A stretch of 37,432 nucleotides of DNA from Alphaproteobacteria bacterium (GCA_023140215.1 JAGLMC010000078.1:1-37432), one strand, 5' to 3'; positions 1-9,352 are shown, numbered from the stretch's first letter. The notes: generated by a model not told the origin, from the sequence alone. A program made the numbers and translations.

Positions 1-1512
1 CAGCATAGTCCATATACGAGTGATTGTTTTACGGCTATGTCCGCGCTTTTTAATATCCTCAATTCCCATATCATGTTCAATTAGGCAGGACAATATATCA
101 TCAAGCTTTTCATATTCAGGAAGGGTATCTTGATCTGTTTGATTTTCTTTAAGTTCGGCTGTTGGTGCTTTAGTAATAATACGTTTTGGAATAACGTGAT
201 TTTTTTTATTACGCCAATTTGAAAGTTCATAAACTTGTGTTTTGTAAACATCCTTAAGCGCGTTAAACCCACCACACATATCACCATAAAGTGTGGCATA
301 TCCTACAGCCATTTCGGATTTGTTTCCGGTAGAAAGAACCATATTACCATTAGCATTAGACAAAGCCATCAGAATTAGCCCGCGAGTTCTGGGCTGGATA
401 TTTTCAAATGTAGTAGAGGGAGCATCAGTAGATAAATGCGGCTTCAATATTTTGTTAAAAGTCTCTATCGGTTCTTCGATTGAAATTGTGTCGAGTTTTA
501 CACCGAGGTTATTTACCAGCTCTTTGGCATCATCCAGACTGTCCTGTGATGTGTAGCGTGAAGGCATCATCACACAATGAACCTTATCTGCGCCTAGAGC
601 ATCAACAGCAATAACAGCGCTAAGCGCACTATCAATTCCACCTGAAAGCCCTATAAGAATACCGGGAAAATTATTCTTAATAACATAGTCACGCAATCCG
701 ATTACAAGAGCCATGTACATTGCTTCACTATAAGATAGTTGCTTAATAGTTTTGTCATGTTCAATATGCCAATTAGTTTTTTTATTAAAGGAAGTATGAT
801 AAATACCTTCATCAAATTCATGTCCTTGAAAAGCAAGTTCACCGTTTTCTTTTAAAATAAATGACGCACCATCAAAAACAAGTTCATCTTGAGCACCGGC
901 TTGGTTAATATAGATAAGGGGCAGTGTGGTTTCTTGTACTCGACGGGTAGCACATTTGAGGCGTTCATCATTTTGCTTGGAATTAAATGGGCTGCCGTTA
1001 ATTACAATGAGAATATCCGCGCCATTGTCTTTTAAGTGCTGAGCTGTGTCTTTGTACCACATATCCTCACAGATCATAACGCCGAGTTTATATCCATTAA
1101 AGTTTATAGGAATAGGCAATGATCCGGATGTAAAAACTCTGAACTCATCAAATACTCCGTAGTTAGGAAGATGGTGTTTTAAGGTTGTTGCTTTGATTTC
1201 ACCATTTTTAATTAAATGAACAGCGCTATAAATTTTTCCGTTAATTTCCCATGGACAGGAAATAAGTGAAGCTGCGCTAAAGTTTTTACTCTCTTTCAAA
1301 ATTTCATCAATAGTGCATTTAATTTCTTGAATAAAAAACGGTTTTAATATGAGATCTTCAGGCGGGTATCCACATATAATAAGCTCTGAAAAGATAATCA
1401 GATCAGTTTCTTTTGGAACATTTGACCATGCATCAAGAATTTTGGTTTTGTTATATTCAAGATCACCCACAATGGGGTTGAGTTGTGCAAGAGTTATTTT
1501 TAATGCATTCAT
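1..1512 (-). CDS. nadE: Glutamine-dependent NAD+ synthetase, 3' end beyond window
   Basis: Makes NAD+ from deamido-NAD+, ATP and glutamine-derived ammonia in the cytoplasm. My translation from the ATG at 1512-1510 runs 504 codons without a stop to base 1. The first half is a carbon-nitrogen hydrolase (glutaminase) domain with the expected triad: Glu43 in FSELIICGYPPEDL, the Lys in TLKHHLPNYG and the Cys in VMICEDMW. The second half is the synthetase domain with the ATP-binding motif GLSGGIDSALSAV and a later STGNKSE motif. The family is about 540-560 aa, so some 40-60 residues are missing at the edge. It starts 12 bp after aroG, so the two are probably co-transcribed. Confidence 0.95.
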   Translation of the reverse strand, partial: MNALKITLAQLNPIVGDLEYNKTKILDAWSNVPKETDLIIFSELIICGYPPEDLILKPFFIQEIKCTIDEILKESKNFSAASLISCPWEINGKIYSAVHLIKNGEIKATTLKHHLPNYGVFDEFRVFTSGSLPIPINFNGYKLGVMICEDMWYKDTAQHLKDNGADILIVINGSPFNSKQNDERLKCATRRVQETTLPLIYINQAGAQDELVFDGASFILKENGELAFQGHEFDEGIYHTSFNKKTNWHIEHDKTIKQLSYSEAMYMALVIGLRDYVIKNNFPGILIGLSGGIDSALSAVIAVDALGADKVHCVMMPSRYTSQDSLDDAKELVNNLGVKLDTISIEEPIETFNKILKPHLSTDAPSTTFENIQPRTRGLILMALSNANGNMVLSTGNKSEMAVGYATLYGDMCGGFNALKDVYKTQVYELSNWRNKKNHVIPKRIITKAPTAELKENQTDQDTLPEYEKLDDILSCLIEHDMGIEDIKKRGHSRKTITRIWTML

Positions 1513-1524
1513 AGCAATTTGCTT

Positions 1525-2919
1525 TTATTCTGCCGCATCTACAAGGATCGGATCAATTTCGTTTCTTTGTTTTACATCTTTAAGCTCTTTTGCAATTAGG
1601 AAAGCCAGCTCCAATGATTGATTGGCATTTAGCCTAGGATCACAATGTGTGTGGTAACGGCTGGAAAGATCTTCATCTGTAATTTCTTCTGCACCACCAA
1701 TACATTCAGTAACATTTTGTCCGGTCATTTCAAAATGAACACCACCCGGATGAGTACCTTCAGCTTTATGAATAGCGAAAAATTGACGCATTTCACTTAA
1801 GATATGTTCGAAATTACGGGTTTTATAACCGGTTGAAGATTTGATGATATTGGCATGCATAGGATCACAAGACCATACAACGCTTCGACCTTCTTTTTCT
1901 ACGGCGCGGATAAGAGGTGTTAGTTTTTCTTCAACCTGTTTATGTCCCATGCGCGTAATAAGCGTAAGACGACCCGGAATATTCTCAGGGTTTAGAGTAT
2001 CAATCAGTCGTAAAAGTTCATCAGGATCAAGGTCAGGAGAACATTTCAAACCAAGTGGATTTTTAATTCCTTTTACAAATTCAATTTGAGCATGATCGTT
2101 TTGATGTGTACGTGCACCAATCCAAAGAAAATGTGCAGAACAATCATAGTATTCACCAGTAAGACTGTCTATGCGTGTTAAAGCTTCTTCATAATTGAGA
2201 AGAAGAGCTTCATGCGAAGTGTAAAAGTCTGTTTGGTAGATTTGTGGAACAGTCTGGCTAGTAACGCCGCACGCTGACATAAAATGAAGAGCTTCATCAA
2301 TCCGGTCAGCCAAGTCTTTATAACGTTCTCCGAGAGGACTGTTTTTAATAAAGCCAAGATTCCATTTATGTACACGGTTTAAATCAGCATATCCGCCTTT
2401 TGCAAAAGCGCGCAGTAAGTTGAGTGTTGCTGATGACTGGTGATATGCCTTAAGCATACGCTCAGGATCATGTTTTCTGGATTCTTCTGTAAATTCAAAA
2501 CCGTTAATATTATCACCGCGGTAACTTGGTAGCGTAATACCGTTTTGTGTTTCATTATCACTGGAGCGTGGTTTTGCAAATTGTCCGGCTATGCGTCCCA
2601 TTTTAACAATCGGTAGAGCACCGGCATAAGTTAGCACAACAGACATTTGCAGGATAACGCGGAATGTATCTCGAATTTTGTTGGCATTAAATTCTGCAAA
2701 ACTTTCAGCACAGTCACCACCTTGTAGTAAAAATGCTTTTCCTTGAGCAACATCAGCCAGATTTTGCTGAAGGTTTCTAGCTTCACCGGCAAAGACAAGC
2801 GGGGGTAAAGAGGAAAGTTCTCTTTCCACATTTTCAAGCGCTTGCTTATCTTTATAAGTTGGCATTTGTTCTACTGGTTTATCGCGCCAGCTTGCAGGTG
2901 TCCATTGTGTCATTATCAT
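1525..2919 (-). CDS. aroG: Class II 3-deoxy-7-phosphoheptulonate (DAHP) synthase
   Basis: First step of the shikimate pathway: phosphoenolpyruvate plus erythrose 4-phosphate give DAHP. The 464-aa length and sequence fit the class II (plant-like) family: N-terminal [10 protein letters not shown], then [12 protein letters not shown], the KPRSS motif, the [18 protein letters not shown] stretch, and [10 protein letters not shown] with a later [15 protein letters not shown] segment. This class is usual in alphaproteobacteria. The first two in-frame ATGs are two codons apart (MIM), and initiation at the second (MTQW) is equally plausible. nadE follows 12 bp downstream. A promoter candidate lies upstream at 2955-2983. 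Confidence 0.96.
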   Translation of the reverse strand: MIMTQWTPASWRDKPVEQMPTYKDKQALENVERELSSLPPLVFAGEARNLQQNLADVAQGKAFLLQGGDCAESFAEFNANKIRDTFRVILQMSVVLTYAGALPIVKMGRIAGQFAKPRSSDNETQNGITLPSYRGDNINGFEFTEESRKHDPERMLKAYHQSSATLNLLRAFAKGGYADLNRVHKWNLGFIKNSPLGERYKDLADRIDEALHFMSACGVTSQTVPQIYQTDFYTSHEALLLNYEEALTRIDSLTGEYYDCSAHFLWIGARTHQNDHAQIEFVKGIKNPLGLKCSPDLDPDELLRLIDTLNPENIPGRLTLITRMGHKQVEEKLTPLIRAVEKEGRSVVWSCDPMHANIIKSSTGYKTRNFEHILSEMRQFFAIHKAEGTHPGGVHFEMTGQNVTECIGGAEEITDEDLSSRYHTHCDPRLNANQSLELAFLIAKELKDVKQRNEIDPILVDAAE

Positions 2920-2954
2920 CTTTCATGTAGAGCGTTTATATTCAAAACCATAAC

Positions 2955-2983
2955 TTTATAGTTCATCGTGATACTTTACGCAA
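2955..2983 (-). promoter_or_regulatory. Candidate sigma-70 promoter of aroG-nadE
   Basis: Read on the minus strand there is TTGCGT (2983-2978), a 17-nt spacer, and TATAAA (2960-2955), 35 nt before the aroG start. The -10 matches 5 of 6 consensus bases and the -35 only 3 of 6. The rest of the 2920-3090 gap between aroG and the divergent HD gene is AT-rich, with no other element I can name. Confidence 0.4.
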
Positions 2984-3090
2984 AGTTTTACTTTTTTTCA
3001 TTCAAGCATGTATAAAACGTAAAAAATACATTACAATCATTAAAGTATGGTTTTTAATTATTATTATAGTAAAGATTATGGGTTTAAATT

Positions 3091-4245
3091 GTGGTTCTAA
3101 ATAGTCGCTTCCGGCAAAAATATATGACATTTATTCAAGATGCAGCTAGAGTTTCCGGTGGTCAAATAAGTGCGCATGTCATTGAAAATACATTGGAAAG
3201 CATTAATAAAACGGTAGATAAAGATCTTGTCGTTTTACAAAAGGATGCTAATTTTATTTTTTCAACTTTGGGTGGTGTGCATGAGCAGACAAAAAATACG
3301 GTGGAACTTTTAAAGCGATGGCACTTTATTGATAATGCTCCATCTTTAATGTCTTTATGTATTTTGACGATAGAAAATCTCAAACTTGATTTGCCTGAAG
3401 AGTATGTAAAAGCTCTTCTTTTAGCGAGTGTTTTAGGTGAGATTGAGAATAACAATCCATACCACAACAATATACATTTTAAGAAAGTTCTCTTGCAGAC
3501 AATTCGCATGATTGTTATGCACAATGATATATATGCAGGAACTAAAAAGATATTAGGTGATAAAGACATTGCTTTGCTTCTTATCGCTGCATGCATTCAT
3601 GATCTTGGGCATGATGGTAAAGGTAATACGGTTAAGGGTATCTTTAAACAAGGTCATCTTGAAGCACAATCAATTGATATGTCAGAGCCATATTTGAAAT
3701 ATTCAGGGCTTGATGATAAGAAAATATTGGAATATCTGCGTGTTATGCTTTTATGTACAGATACTTCGCCCCTTGGTGATCCTGTGAATCTAATGAATCA
3801 AATGAAGTCAGCGTATCGTTTTCATTTTTTGGGAGAAGATGAAAAAGCGCATACTCTTAATCTTGATCCGGAAATTTCATTATTACAAAGTGATAAAAAA
3901 CTGACCATTATGAGTATTATTCTCCATGAGGCCGATATAGCTACATCTGCCGGTATGTCTTATGAGGTTACTAAATACGAAACCAGCATTTTCATACAGG
4001 AATTAAAAGATGATGATGCACATCCACAACAAATTATAGCTTTTCTTAATCAGGTTTGTCAGAGAAAGTTTTTATCAAATACCGGACAGCGTTTATATTC
4101 TGCTAATCTTGCTAGAATTTATACTTTGGCTGAAGAAGATTTTAAGAACGGTAATCATGCATTTCCAAAACCGGAACATTCAGATTTTCTTATTGCTTAT
4201 GGAGCGGGGAACACCGATAGTTCTTCTAGTAAAACTATAAATTAA
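3091..4245 (+). CDS. HD phosphohydrolase with class I cyclic-nucleotide phosphodiesterase signature
   Basis: A 384-aa predicted cytoplasmic protein with no signal peptide or membrane segment. Residues about 120-290 carry the metal-site pattern of eukaryote-type class I 3',5'-cyclic nucleotide phosphodiesterases: YHNNIH (His125, His129), HDLGHDGKGN (His170, Asp171, His174, Asn179, i.e. HDx2Hx4N) and LHEADIATS (Asp282). Order and spacing match that family, which supports a metal-dependent phosphodiesterase. The nucleotide substrate cannot be read from this. The N-terminal 100 residues are helical and unassigned. The frame opens at GTG 3091 just after an in-frame stop, and ATG 3124 (MTFIQDAARV) is an alternative start; neither has a clear Shine-Dalgarno. 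The gene is alone on this strand and overlaps the convergent lpxL by 4 bp. Confidence 0.75.
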   Translation: MVLNSRFRQKYMTFIQDAARVSGGQISAHVIENTLESINKTVDKDLVVLQKDANFIFSTLGGVHEQTKNTVELLKRWHFIDNAPSLMSLCILTIENLKLDLPEEYVKALLLASVLGEIENNNPYHNNIHFKKVLLQTIRMIVMHNDIYAGTKKILGDKDIALLLIAACIHDLGHDGKGNTVKGIFKQGHLEAQSIDMSEPYLKYSGLDDKKILEYLRVMLLCTDTSPLGDPVNLMNQMKSAYRFHFLGEDEKAHTLNLDPEISLLQSDKKLTIMSIILHEADIATSAGMSYEVTKYETSIFIQELKDDDAHPQQIIAFLNQVCQRKFLSNTGQRLYSANLARIYTLAEEDFKNGNHAFPKPEHSDFLIAYGAGNTDSSSSKTIN

Positions 4246-5105
4246 CCCCATCGTCTGTGTAGCCATAGCCATTGTCCGGGCTTTTCTTTAATCCAGCTTT
4301 CTAAATATTTATGAGCTTGTGCAATAACTTCTTCCACAGGAATCGGGTTGTTTTGTTCATCAAAAAGAACAAGCGGTTCATAAATGTTAATCCTGAATTT
4401 AGCTGCTCCAAGCCGTTCATTACGTACAGGAACAAGAGGGCATTTATATTTCTGGCAGAGCTGCACAAAAACCGGATTAGTCATAGCCGGAATATCAAAA
4501 AAAGGAACAGACAGTCCTTCGTTGTATTTTTGATCTATGAGTATACCGACATAATTTTTATTTTTGAGTGCTGTAATAAGTTCTTTTCCACCTTTGCGGG
4601 ATTTTGGATAGGCTTTGAGTTGCCCTCCCAGTGAACGAGCGTGCATTAGAAGTTTGTCACTCCACGGGTTGTTAGGCGCTCGATATGTCAGGGCAATATC
4701 TTTGTTGAATTGTTTAAGCGTTGCAGCACAATTAACTTCCCAGTTTGAAAGATGAGCTCCGAAAAAAATAGCTCCTTGCTTTTTATCGAATATACTTTTT
4801 AGAATTTCACTTCCATTTATATCTGTACGTTTTTCGGCAATATGTTCCAAATGAGGATATTCAGCAATTATCTGACCTAAATTTTCCCACATATCGGAAA
4901 TCACTTTTTTTTGCTGTGTTTCATCCAAATCAGGTAGAGCATTTTGCAGGTTTCTAAATGCTTTGCGGGATGCAGCAAGATTTGAGCCAATTGTTTTTCC
5001 AAGCCATCCACCAATATTGGAGGCAGTTTCAACCGGTAAAATACGGAAGATAAAAAAGAGAATATAAAGAAGCAAAGCTTCAAAGAAGTATCGGATATGT
5101 TTCAT
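4242..5105 (-). CDS. lpxL: Lipid A late acyltransferase (LpxL/HtrB family)
   Basis: Transfers a secondary acyl chain to Kdo2-lipid IVA at the inner face of the cytoplasmic membrane. The 287-aa protein has one N-terminal hydrophobic anchor (residues about 6-22) and the family's HX4E catalytic motif HLSNWE (His118, Glu123). It also has the conserved ILIDQKYNEG segment and the C-terminal QWLWLHRRW typical of LpxL/LpxM. Which acyl chain and position it uses cannot be told; it could equally be named a lysophospholipid acyltransferase. It follows lpxK and waaA on the same strand with a 93-bp gap filled by repeat R2. The start codon overlaps the stop of a five-codon reading frame (MKMII) as ATGA. 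Confidence 0.88.
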   Translation of the reverse strand: MKHIRYFFEALLLYILFFIFRILPVETASNIGGWLGKTIGSNLAASRKAFRNLQNALPDLDETQQKKVISDMWENLGQIIAEYPHLEHIAEKRTDINGSEILKSIFDKKQGAIFFGAHLSNWEVNCAATLKQFNKDIALTYRAPNNPWSDKLLMHARSLGGQLKAYPKSRKGGKELITALKNKNYVGILIDQKYNEGLSVPFFDIPAMTNPVFVQLCQKYKCPLVPVRNERLGAAKFRINIYEPLVLFDEQNNPIPVEEVIAQAHKYLESWIKEKPGQWLWLHRRWG

Positions 5106-5197
5106 ATAATCATTTTCATTTATTTTACTGACATTATTATTGCGCTCTTAAAGTAGTTTATTCCTTGTCAGTAAAGTAAAGCTAAACCAAACGACTA
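5105..5197 (-). repeat. R2 repeat copy A: intercistronic element with two interleaved stems
   Basis: Fills the lpxK-lpxL gap. On the plus strand the order is: box TATAATCATTTTCATTTAT (5105-5123), stem arm a TTTACTGACA (5124-5133), arm b GTTTA (5156-5160), arm a' TGTCAGTAAA (5166-5175), arm b' TAAAC (5183-5187), then CAAACGACTA to 5197. a pairs perfectly with a' and b with b'. The interleaved order a-b-a'-b' gives either an H-type pseudoknot or two alternative hairpins. Copy B at 15184-15253 has the same order with compensatory changes in both stems. Copy A has about 20 extra bases between a and b. I do not recognise the family. Confidence 0.6.
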
Positions 5198-5198
5198 A

Positions 5199-6194
5199 TT
5201 AGGATATAGAAATCCTGTCTTTTAAAAAATTTATAATAGCAGTTTCATTATTCCAAACCAGTTCTATTGGTAGTGTTTGTACTTTATCTTTAAAGCTTTC
5301 CGGTAAGCGTATGTAATCTTTTTCAGTTGTAATGAGTTCAGAGTCATTTTCATCCGCCAAGTCTAAAAGTTGATTTAAGTCTTTTTCACAATAAGGGTAG
5401 TGATCGGGAAAACTAAGCGTTTTAACTATATCGCACTTTAATGATTGTAGAGTGTTAAAAAACTTTTCCGGAAAACCTATGCCTGCGAACGCTAGGTATT
5501 TTTTATTTTCAGGTGGTGTTTTTATAGCAGATAAAGTAGCAAAGAAAACAGGCTTGTTAGAGGGAAGAATTTTGAGAATATCTCTCTTATCTTCACCAAT
5601 GAGGATAAATGCATCAGCGCACAAAAGAGATTTCATGAGCCGGCTTCTAAGAGGCCCTGCAGGAATAGTTTTTTTGTTTCCAAAGCCCATTGTACCATCA
5701 ATAACAATAAATTTTATATCCTTATGAATAGAGGGATTTTGTAGTCCGTCATCCATAATTATAAGGTCTGCACCTTTTTTGATTGCAAAAGCAGCTCCCA
5801 GAGTACGTTTTTTTGAAACAATTGTTGAAGCATGCTTTGAAAGCAAAATAGCCTCATCTCCAATTTCTTTAAAGCTATGTGATTGATAGTTTGCAACAAG
5901 AGGATGTTTTAAATGTCCTCCATAACCGCGTGTAAGAAAGAAAGCGTTTTTTGCGAGCTTGTTGCTCTTTATTATTTTTTCTAAAGCTATAGCTACTGGA
6001 GTTTTTCCAGCACCTCCGGCTACAATATTACCAATGCAAATAATAGGAATATCAAAATGTTCCGGCGTTTTTGATGCTTGATGTATTTTGTGAGCAAGAG
6101 CATATAAAGAGGAAAGGGGAGTTATTATCGTTTCAATGAATGGAGGTTTGCTATCTTCTGAACGATACCAAAATGATGGGGTTTTAAACTTCAT
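5199..6194 (-). CDS. lpxK: Tetraacyldisaccharide 4'-kinase
   Basis: Phosphorylates the 4' position of the lipid A disaccharide precursor to give lipid IVA, at the inner membrane. The protein has 331 aa, normal for the family. It carries the N-terminal WYRSEDSKP segment, the P-loop region GNIVAGGAGKTP (GGAGKT at about 60-65), an LTRGYGG motif, and the IIMDDGLQNPSI motif containing the conserved DDG. The stop abuts repeat R2. The start overlaps the end of waaA by 4 bp (ATGA), so the two are translationally coupled. Confidence 0.95.
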   Translation of the reverse strand: MKFKTPSFWYRSEDSKPPFIETIITPLSSLYALAHKIHQASKTPEHFDIPIICIGNIVAGGAGKTPVAIALEKIIKSNKLAKNAFFLTRGYGGHLKHPLVANYQSHSFKEIGDEAILLSKHASTIVSKKRTLGAAFAIKKGADLIIMDDGLQNPSIHKDIKFIVIDGTMGFGNKKTIPAGPLRSRLMKSLLCADAFILIGEDKRDILKILPSNKPVFFATLSAIKTPPENKKYLAFAGIGFPEKFFNTLQSLKCDIVKTLSFPDHYPYCEKDLNQLLDLADENDSELITTEKDYIRLPESFKDKVQTLPIELVWNNETAIINFLKDRISIS

Positions 6195-7498
6195 TTCATG
6201 TTTGCCAGTTTATGAGGCTCTATAATTCCAGAGTTTTCAAGAAGTGGCAATAATGAACTCCAAACCTTTTCAATAACAGCCTCTTTATCTTGTGAAAATT
6301 TAAGAGCATTGGCTTGATATTTTTGTAATTTATTTTTATCGTTTAGCAAATCAGAAATTGTATTAACTAATTCTTGTTCGGTATTTACTTGAATAGAAGC
6401 GTTTGCATTTCCTATTTCATCATAAATTTCCTGAAGATTTTGCACATGTTTGCCATGTAAAATAGCACAATTAAGTTGAGCCGCTTCAATTGGATTATGT
6501 CCACCTCCGCCATCATTGCTAAAGGAACGCCCGATGCATGCTATTGGTGTAGCTCGGTAGAATAATCCAAGTTCTCCAAGTGTATTGGCTATATATATAT
6601 CTGTTTCATAATCTGGAAGCTGTTTTGTTTCATTTCTCAGTATGGAGGATAATTTATAAGTATTGATTTCGGATTGAATGGATTTTCCACGTTCCGGATG
6701 ACGTGGGATAATAATCGTTAAAATATCAGGTATGCTGTTTTTAAGAGTTTGATGCACACGACAAGCAAGCGCTTCTTCACCATTATGTGTGCTGGCATAT
6801 AGCCAGATAGGACGATTGCCGATAGAACCTAATAAGGCTTTAAAGTCAGTGTCACAGGCAGGAAGGGCTTTGGCACTGTATTTCAGATTATCTGTATATC
6901 TAACATTTTTTGCTCCTAGAATTTTAAACCGCTCTGCATCTTTTTGTGTTTGCGTTAAAATTAAAGAAAAGCTTGATAGAAGAGTGCGGGCTGTATTTTT
7001 AATAAATTTCCAGTTTCTAAAAGAAGAATTAGAAAGTTTGGCATTTATAAGCACTGTTGGAATATTATGAGAATTAATAGTTTGGAGCATGTTTGGCCAT
7101 ATTTCAGATTCCATCCATAAAATAAAATCAGGCTGCCAGTATTCTAAAAAGCGCTCCACCCAATTCATATAATCAAGCGGATAGAATTGATGAAAGGCGC
7201 GATCCGGTAGCTTTTCTTTCATCAGTTCAGCAGAGGTGATCGTTCCTGTTGTTACGAGAATGTGAAGTTTTTCATTATATCTAAGTAGAAGATTAATTAA
7301 AACCAGTACCGCTTGTGCTTCTCCAACACTGGCAGCGTGAACCCATACAAGCGATGTTTCAGGTCTTTTTTTGCTGGGAATACCTTTGCGTTCTTCAATA
7401 CGCTCAGGAAGTTCTTTTCCATTATTTTGCCGACGGTTAAGTAATGATATAAGAGCAGGGTGGCTAATATCTGTTAAAAACTTATAAAGTTTCAGCAT
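6191..7498 (-). CDS. waaA: 3-deoxy-D-manno-octulosonic acid (Kdo) transferase
   Basis: Adds Kdo from CMP-Kdo to lipid IVA; a membrane-associated GT-B glycosyltransferase of family GT30. The 435-aa protein has the N-terminal ERIEERKG segment and WVHAASVGEAQ, in which Glu60 is the conserved catalytic acidic residue. Further on are the MESEIWPNM motif and a C-terminal half with IIIPRHPERG and the GGGHNPIEAA donor-site motif. It lies 9 bp after rquA and overlaps lpxK by 4 bp. The waaA-lpxK pairing is a common alphaproteobacterial arrangement. Whether it adds one or two Kdo residues cannot be predicted. Confidence 0.95.
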   Translation of the reverse strand: MLKLYKFLTDISHPALISLLNRRQNNGKELPERIEERKGIPSKKRPETSLVWVHAASVGEAQAVLVLINLLLRYNEKLHILVTTGTITSAELMKEKLPDRAFHQFYPLDYMNWVERFLEYWQPDFILWMESEIWPNMLQTINSHNIPTVLINAKLSNSSFRNWKFIKNTARTLLSSFSLILTQTQKDAERFKILGAKNVRYTDNLKYSAKALPACDTDFKALLGSIGNRPIWLYASTHNGEEALACRVHQTLKNSIPDILTIIIPRHPERGKSIQSEINTYKLSSILRNETKQLPDYETDIYIANTLGELGLFYRATPIACIGRSFSNDGGGGHNPIEAAQLNCAILHGKHVQNLQEIYDEIGNANASIQVNTEQELVNTISDLLNDKNKLQKYQANALKFSQDKEAVIEKVWSSLLPLLENSGIIEPHKLANMK

Positions 7499-7507
7499 TT
7501 TTAACTT

Positions 7508-8290
7508 TTAACTTTTTCTTTGTGCCGTAGTTTTTTGGTATAAACCCATGAAACATGTTTCTGTATCCCATACAAAATCATCTCTTTTTTCAGCAAAATC
7601 TTTTATTGGCTTGTTTAAAAGACCTCTCGCATATGGCTCTAGGTATTTGTAAACAAAAGACATTATAGGGCGCAGAGGATGCCACATTGCATATTGATGG
7701 TAATCAACAAAGACAGCTTTTCCATTTGGGGCAACACGATCTAAAAGAGAGTTTATAATGCGTTCTTTGTAATCATCAGGAACTTCATGCAGCAAGAAAA
7801 AGCAGTTTACTACATCTACAATGCATCCATCCGGATCTGAAGCATCTGCGACTTTGTAAGCTACATTTTTAGGCTTTTTGAGTTTTCTGCGCGTATTTGC
7901 AAGTTGAATTCTTGAAATATCTTCTACATGAAGAAATCCCTTATCAGACAATGCCTGATGTGTTCTTTGTGAAAGATCACCATACACGGCAGCAGGTTGT
8001 AAAACAGAAGCATCAGGATCAAGATCGTCTAAAAACCAGTTTTGAAGCTTTCTGTAATATCCAAAAAGAATTGTGTTAACTACAAAATGGTGATCTAGAA
8101 GCCTGACATTTTGAGGCGATAAATAAGCCCAGTAATAAGTTTTAACAAGATAGTCTGGAAGAGTTACTTTTACCTTGTTTTTATAATTAAGAATTTTTCT
8201 GATAGATGTTTTTCGTTTGTCAACATAGCTTCTTATTACTTGATGACACGTATTTTTAAAAGATTCATGAAATTTAAGCATTTGTAACAT
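7508..8290 (-). CDS. rquA: RquA-like rhodoquinone biosynthesis protein
   Basis: RquA converts ubiquinone to rhodoquinone, the low-potential quinone that lets complex I and fumarate reductase work together without oxygen. The 260-aa protein has a class I methyltransferase-like fold but lacks the usual glycine-rich SAM motif I. In its place is VLQPAAVYGDLS, the substitution I associate with RquA. Other segments I match from memory are YYWAYLSPQNVRLLD, CFFLLHEVPDDYKE, VFVDYHQY with HPLRPIMSFV, and the C-terminal CFMGLYQK. It heads the waaA-lpxK-lpxL run (9-bp gap), an unusual setting. A divergent UbiE/UbiG-like methyltransferase is the main alternative. Confidence 0.82.
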   Translation of the reverse strand: MLQMLKFHESFKNTCHQVIRSYVDKRKTSIRKILNYKNKVKVTLPDYLVKTYYWAYLSPQNVRLLDHHFVVNTILFGYYRKLQNWFLDDLDPDASVLQPAAVYGDLSQRTHQALSDKGFLHVEDISRIQLANTRRKLKKPKNVAYKVADASDPDGCIVDVVNCFFLLHEVPDDYKERIINSLLDRVAPNGKAVFVDYHQYAMWHPLRPIMSFVYKYLEPYARGLLNKPIKDFAEKRDDFVWDTETCFMGLYQKTTAQRKS

Positions 8291-8349
8291 TCTGTTAGTG
8301 GATGATTATAAAGTATAAAACGGAGACACATTACTTTAGTATATTCCTG

Positions 8350-8379
8350 ATAAATTCTCAATAAATTCTCGATAAATCA
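8350..8379. repeat. Short tandem repeat in the rquA upstream region
   Basis: ATAAATTCTCA (8350-8360), ATAAATTCTCG (8361-8371) and a partial third unit ATAAATCA follow one another in the gap between the first secreted-protein gene and rquA. It may simply be slippage in AT-rich spacer. No function is claimed. Confidence 0.4.
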
Positions 8380-8387
8380 AGCTCTTT

Positions 8388-9278
8388 TTAATTTGGGGTG
8401 CATTTTTTACTTTTAGGGTCGTAATTACAGCCCGGTGGTAGGCATATTTTTTCGGGATAAGTATCTGTTCCTGCTCCTCTGTATACAGTTAACCCTGTTT
8501 GAATCGTGGGTGATTTGGAACACTTGTCAGGATCTAAGTTTTCTAAATATGTAACTACATCGTCTTCTTGCCATGGAGTATGTGCGGAAACAAGTGCTGT
8601 GTTTATTTCTTGTGTCCATCTATTTGAAATAGATGGTTCGCATTGATTTGGAAGATATCTTTTGTCTTCTGAATCCCTGTATTCTTCAAATGTAAAAAAA
8701 CCATCGTTTTCAGGATTGGAAATAAAATCACGACATTTGGCTGTACCTGTACTGTCGTAGTCTCCTTTTTTGTTGATGACCGTACCTGTTTGCCATACTC
8801 TATCCATAATATCGCAGGTATATGAACCACCGGATATGGTATCCGTTTTATATATAACGCTTGAAAGACGTCCTCCAAGCATTGGATGAGAAAAGTTTCC
8901 ACTTAGATATCCGCTTAATGCAGAACCAACAAGATTTCTAAGAGCATTATCCATGCTATTTGAGGGAAGTATAGTTCCCCAGTGTCTTGTTTCGCTAAAC
9001 ATATTAATAGCATGTTCCGCAAGTTCATTTAAAAATCTGTCAAAGCAGGTGTATTCAAGAACACTGTCAGGCTTAAAGATAAGATTTTGATTTTGTGTAA
9101 TTTCCCTTTGAGCCTCTAGCCATGCCCGCGATTCCAGAGAATCATAATAATCCGGATCACATGGTGAATCTGCCGGTGTTTGTGCTTGTACGTCAGGTAT
9201 TAATACTCCCAGTGTCAAAGCTACTATAGTTAAGACAAGGATAGCGCTTAGTTTTGTGGTTTTTAGAAATTCTTTCAC
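8388..9278 (-). CDS. Exported cysteine-rich protein of unknown function (paralogue 1)
   Basis: A 296-aa protein with a clear signal peptide: basic start, hydrophobic core to about residue 28, likely cleavage after VQA near residue 32. It shares an ordered block series with the next gene: CDxD near the mature N-terminus, SRAxxEAxRE, KPDSVLEYTCFD, FSET, DNALxxLV, an NFxHxxLGG segment, KCRDF, FEExxxxD, LPxxCxPS and a C-terminal PxxCxYxxKxxxC ending. The conserved cysteines suggest a disulfide-bonded periplasmic or surface protein. No enzyme motif is visible and I do not recognise the family. It is probably the last gene of a three-gene unit. Confidence 0.85.
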   Translation of the reverse strand: MKEFLKTTKLSAILVLTIVALTLGVLIPDVQAQTPADSPCDPDYYDSLESRAWLEAQREITQNQNLIFKPDSVLEYTCFDRFLNELAEHAINMFSETRHWGTILPSNSMDNALRNLVGSALSGYLSGNFSHPMLGGRLSSVIYKTDTISGGSYTCDIMDRVWQTGTVINKKGDYDSTGTAKCRDFISNPENDGFFTFEEYRDSEDKRYLPNQCEPSISNRWTQEINTALVSAHTPWQEDDVVTYLENLDPDKCSKSPTIQTGLTVYRGAGTDTYPEKICLPPGCNYDPKSKKCTPN

Positions 9279-9352
9279 GTTTTATATTCTCCACCTTTTT
9301 AGTATTTTACTGCACTTATAGCCCTTAGCGCAAATAGCTTTTTCAAAGATAT

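Noticed and set aside
3162-3596. 144-codon antisense frame inside the HD phosphodiesterase gene
   Set aside because: It mirrors a gene with clear catalytic motifs, and its own product has no recognisable features.
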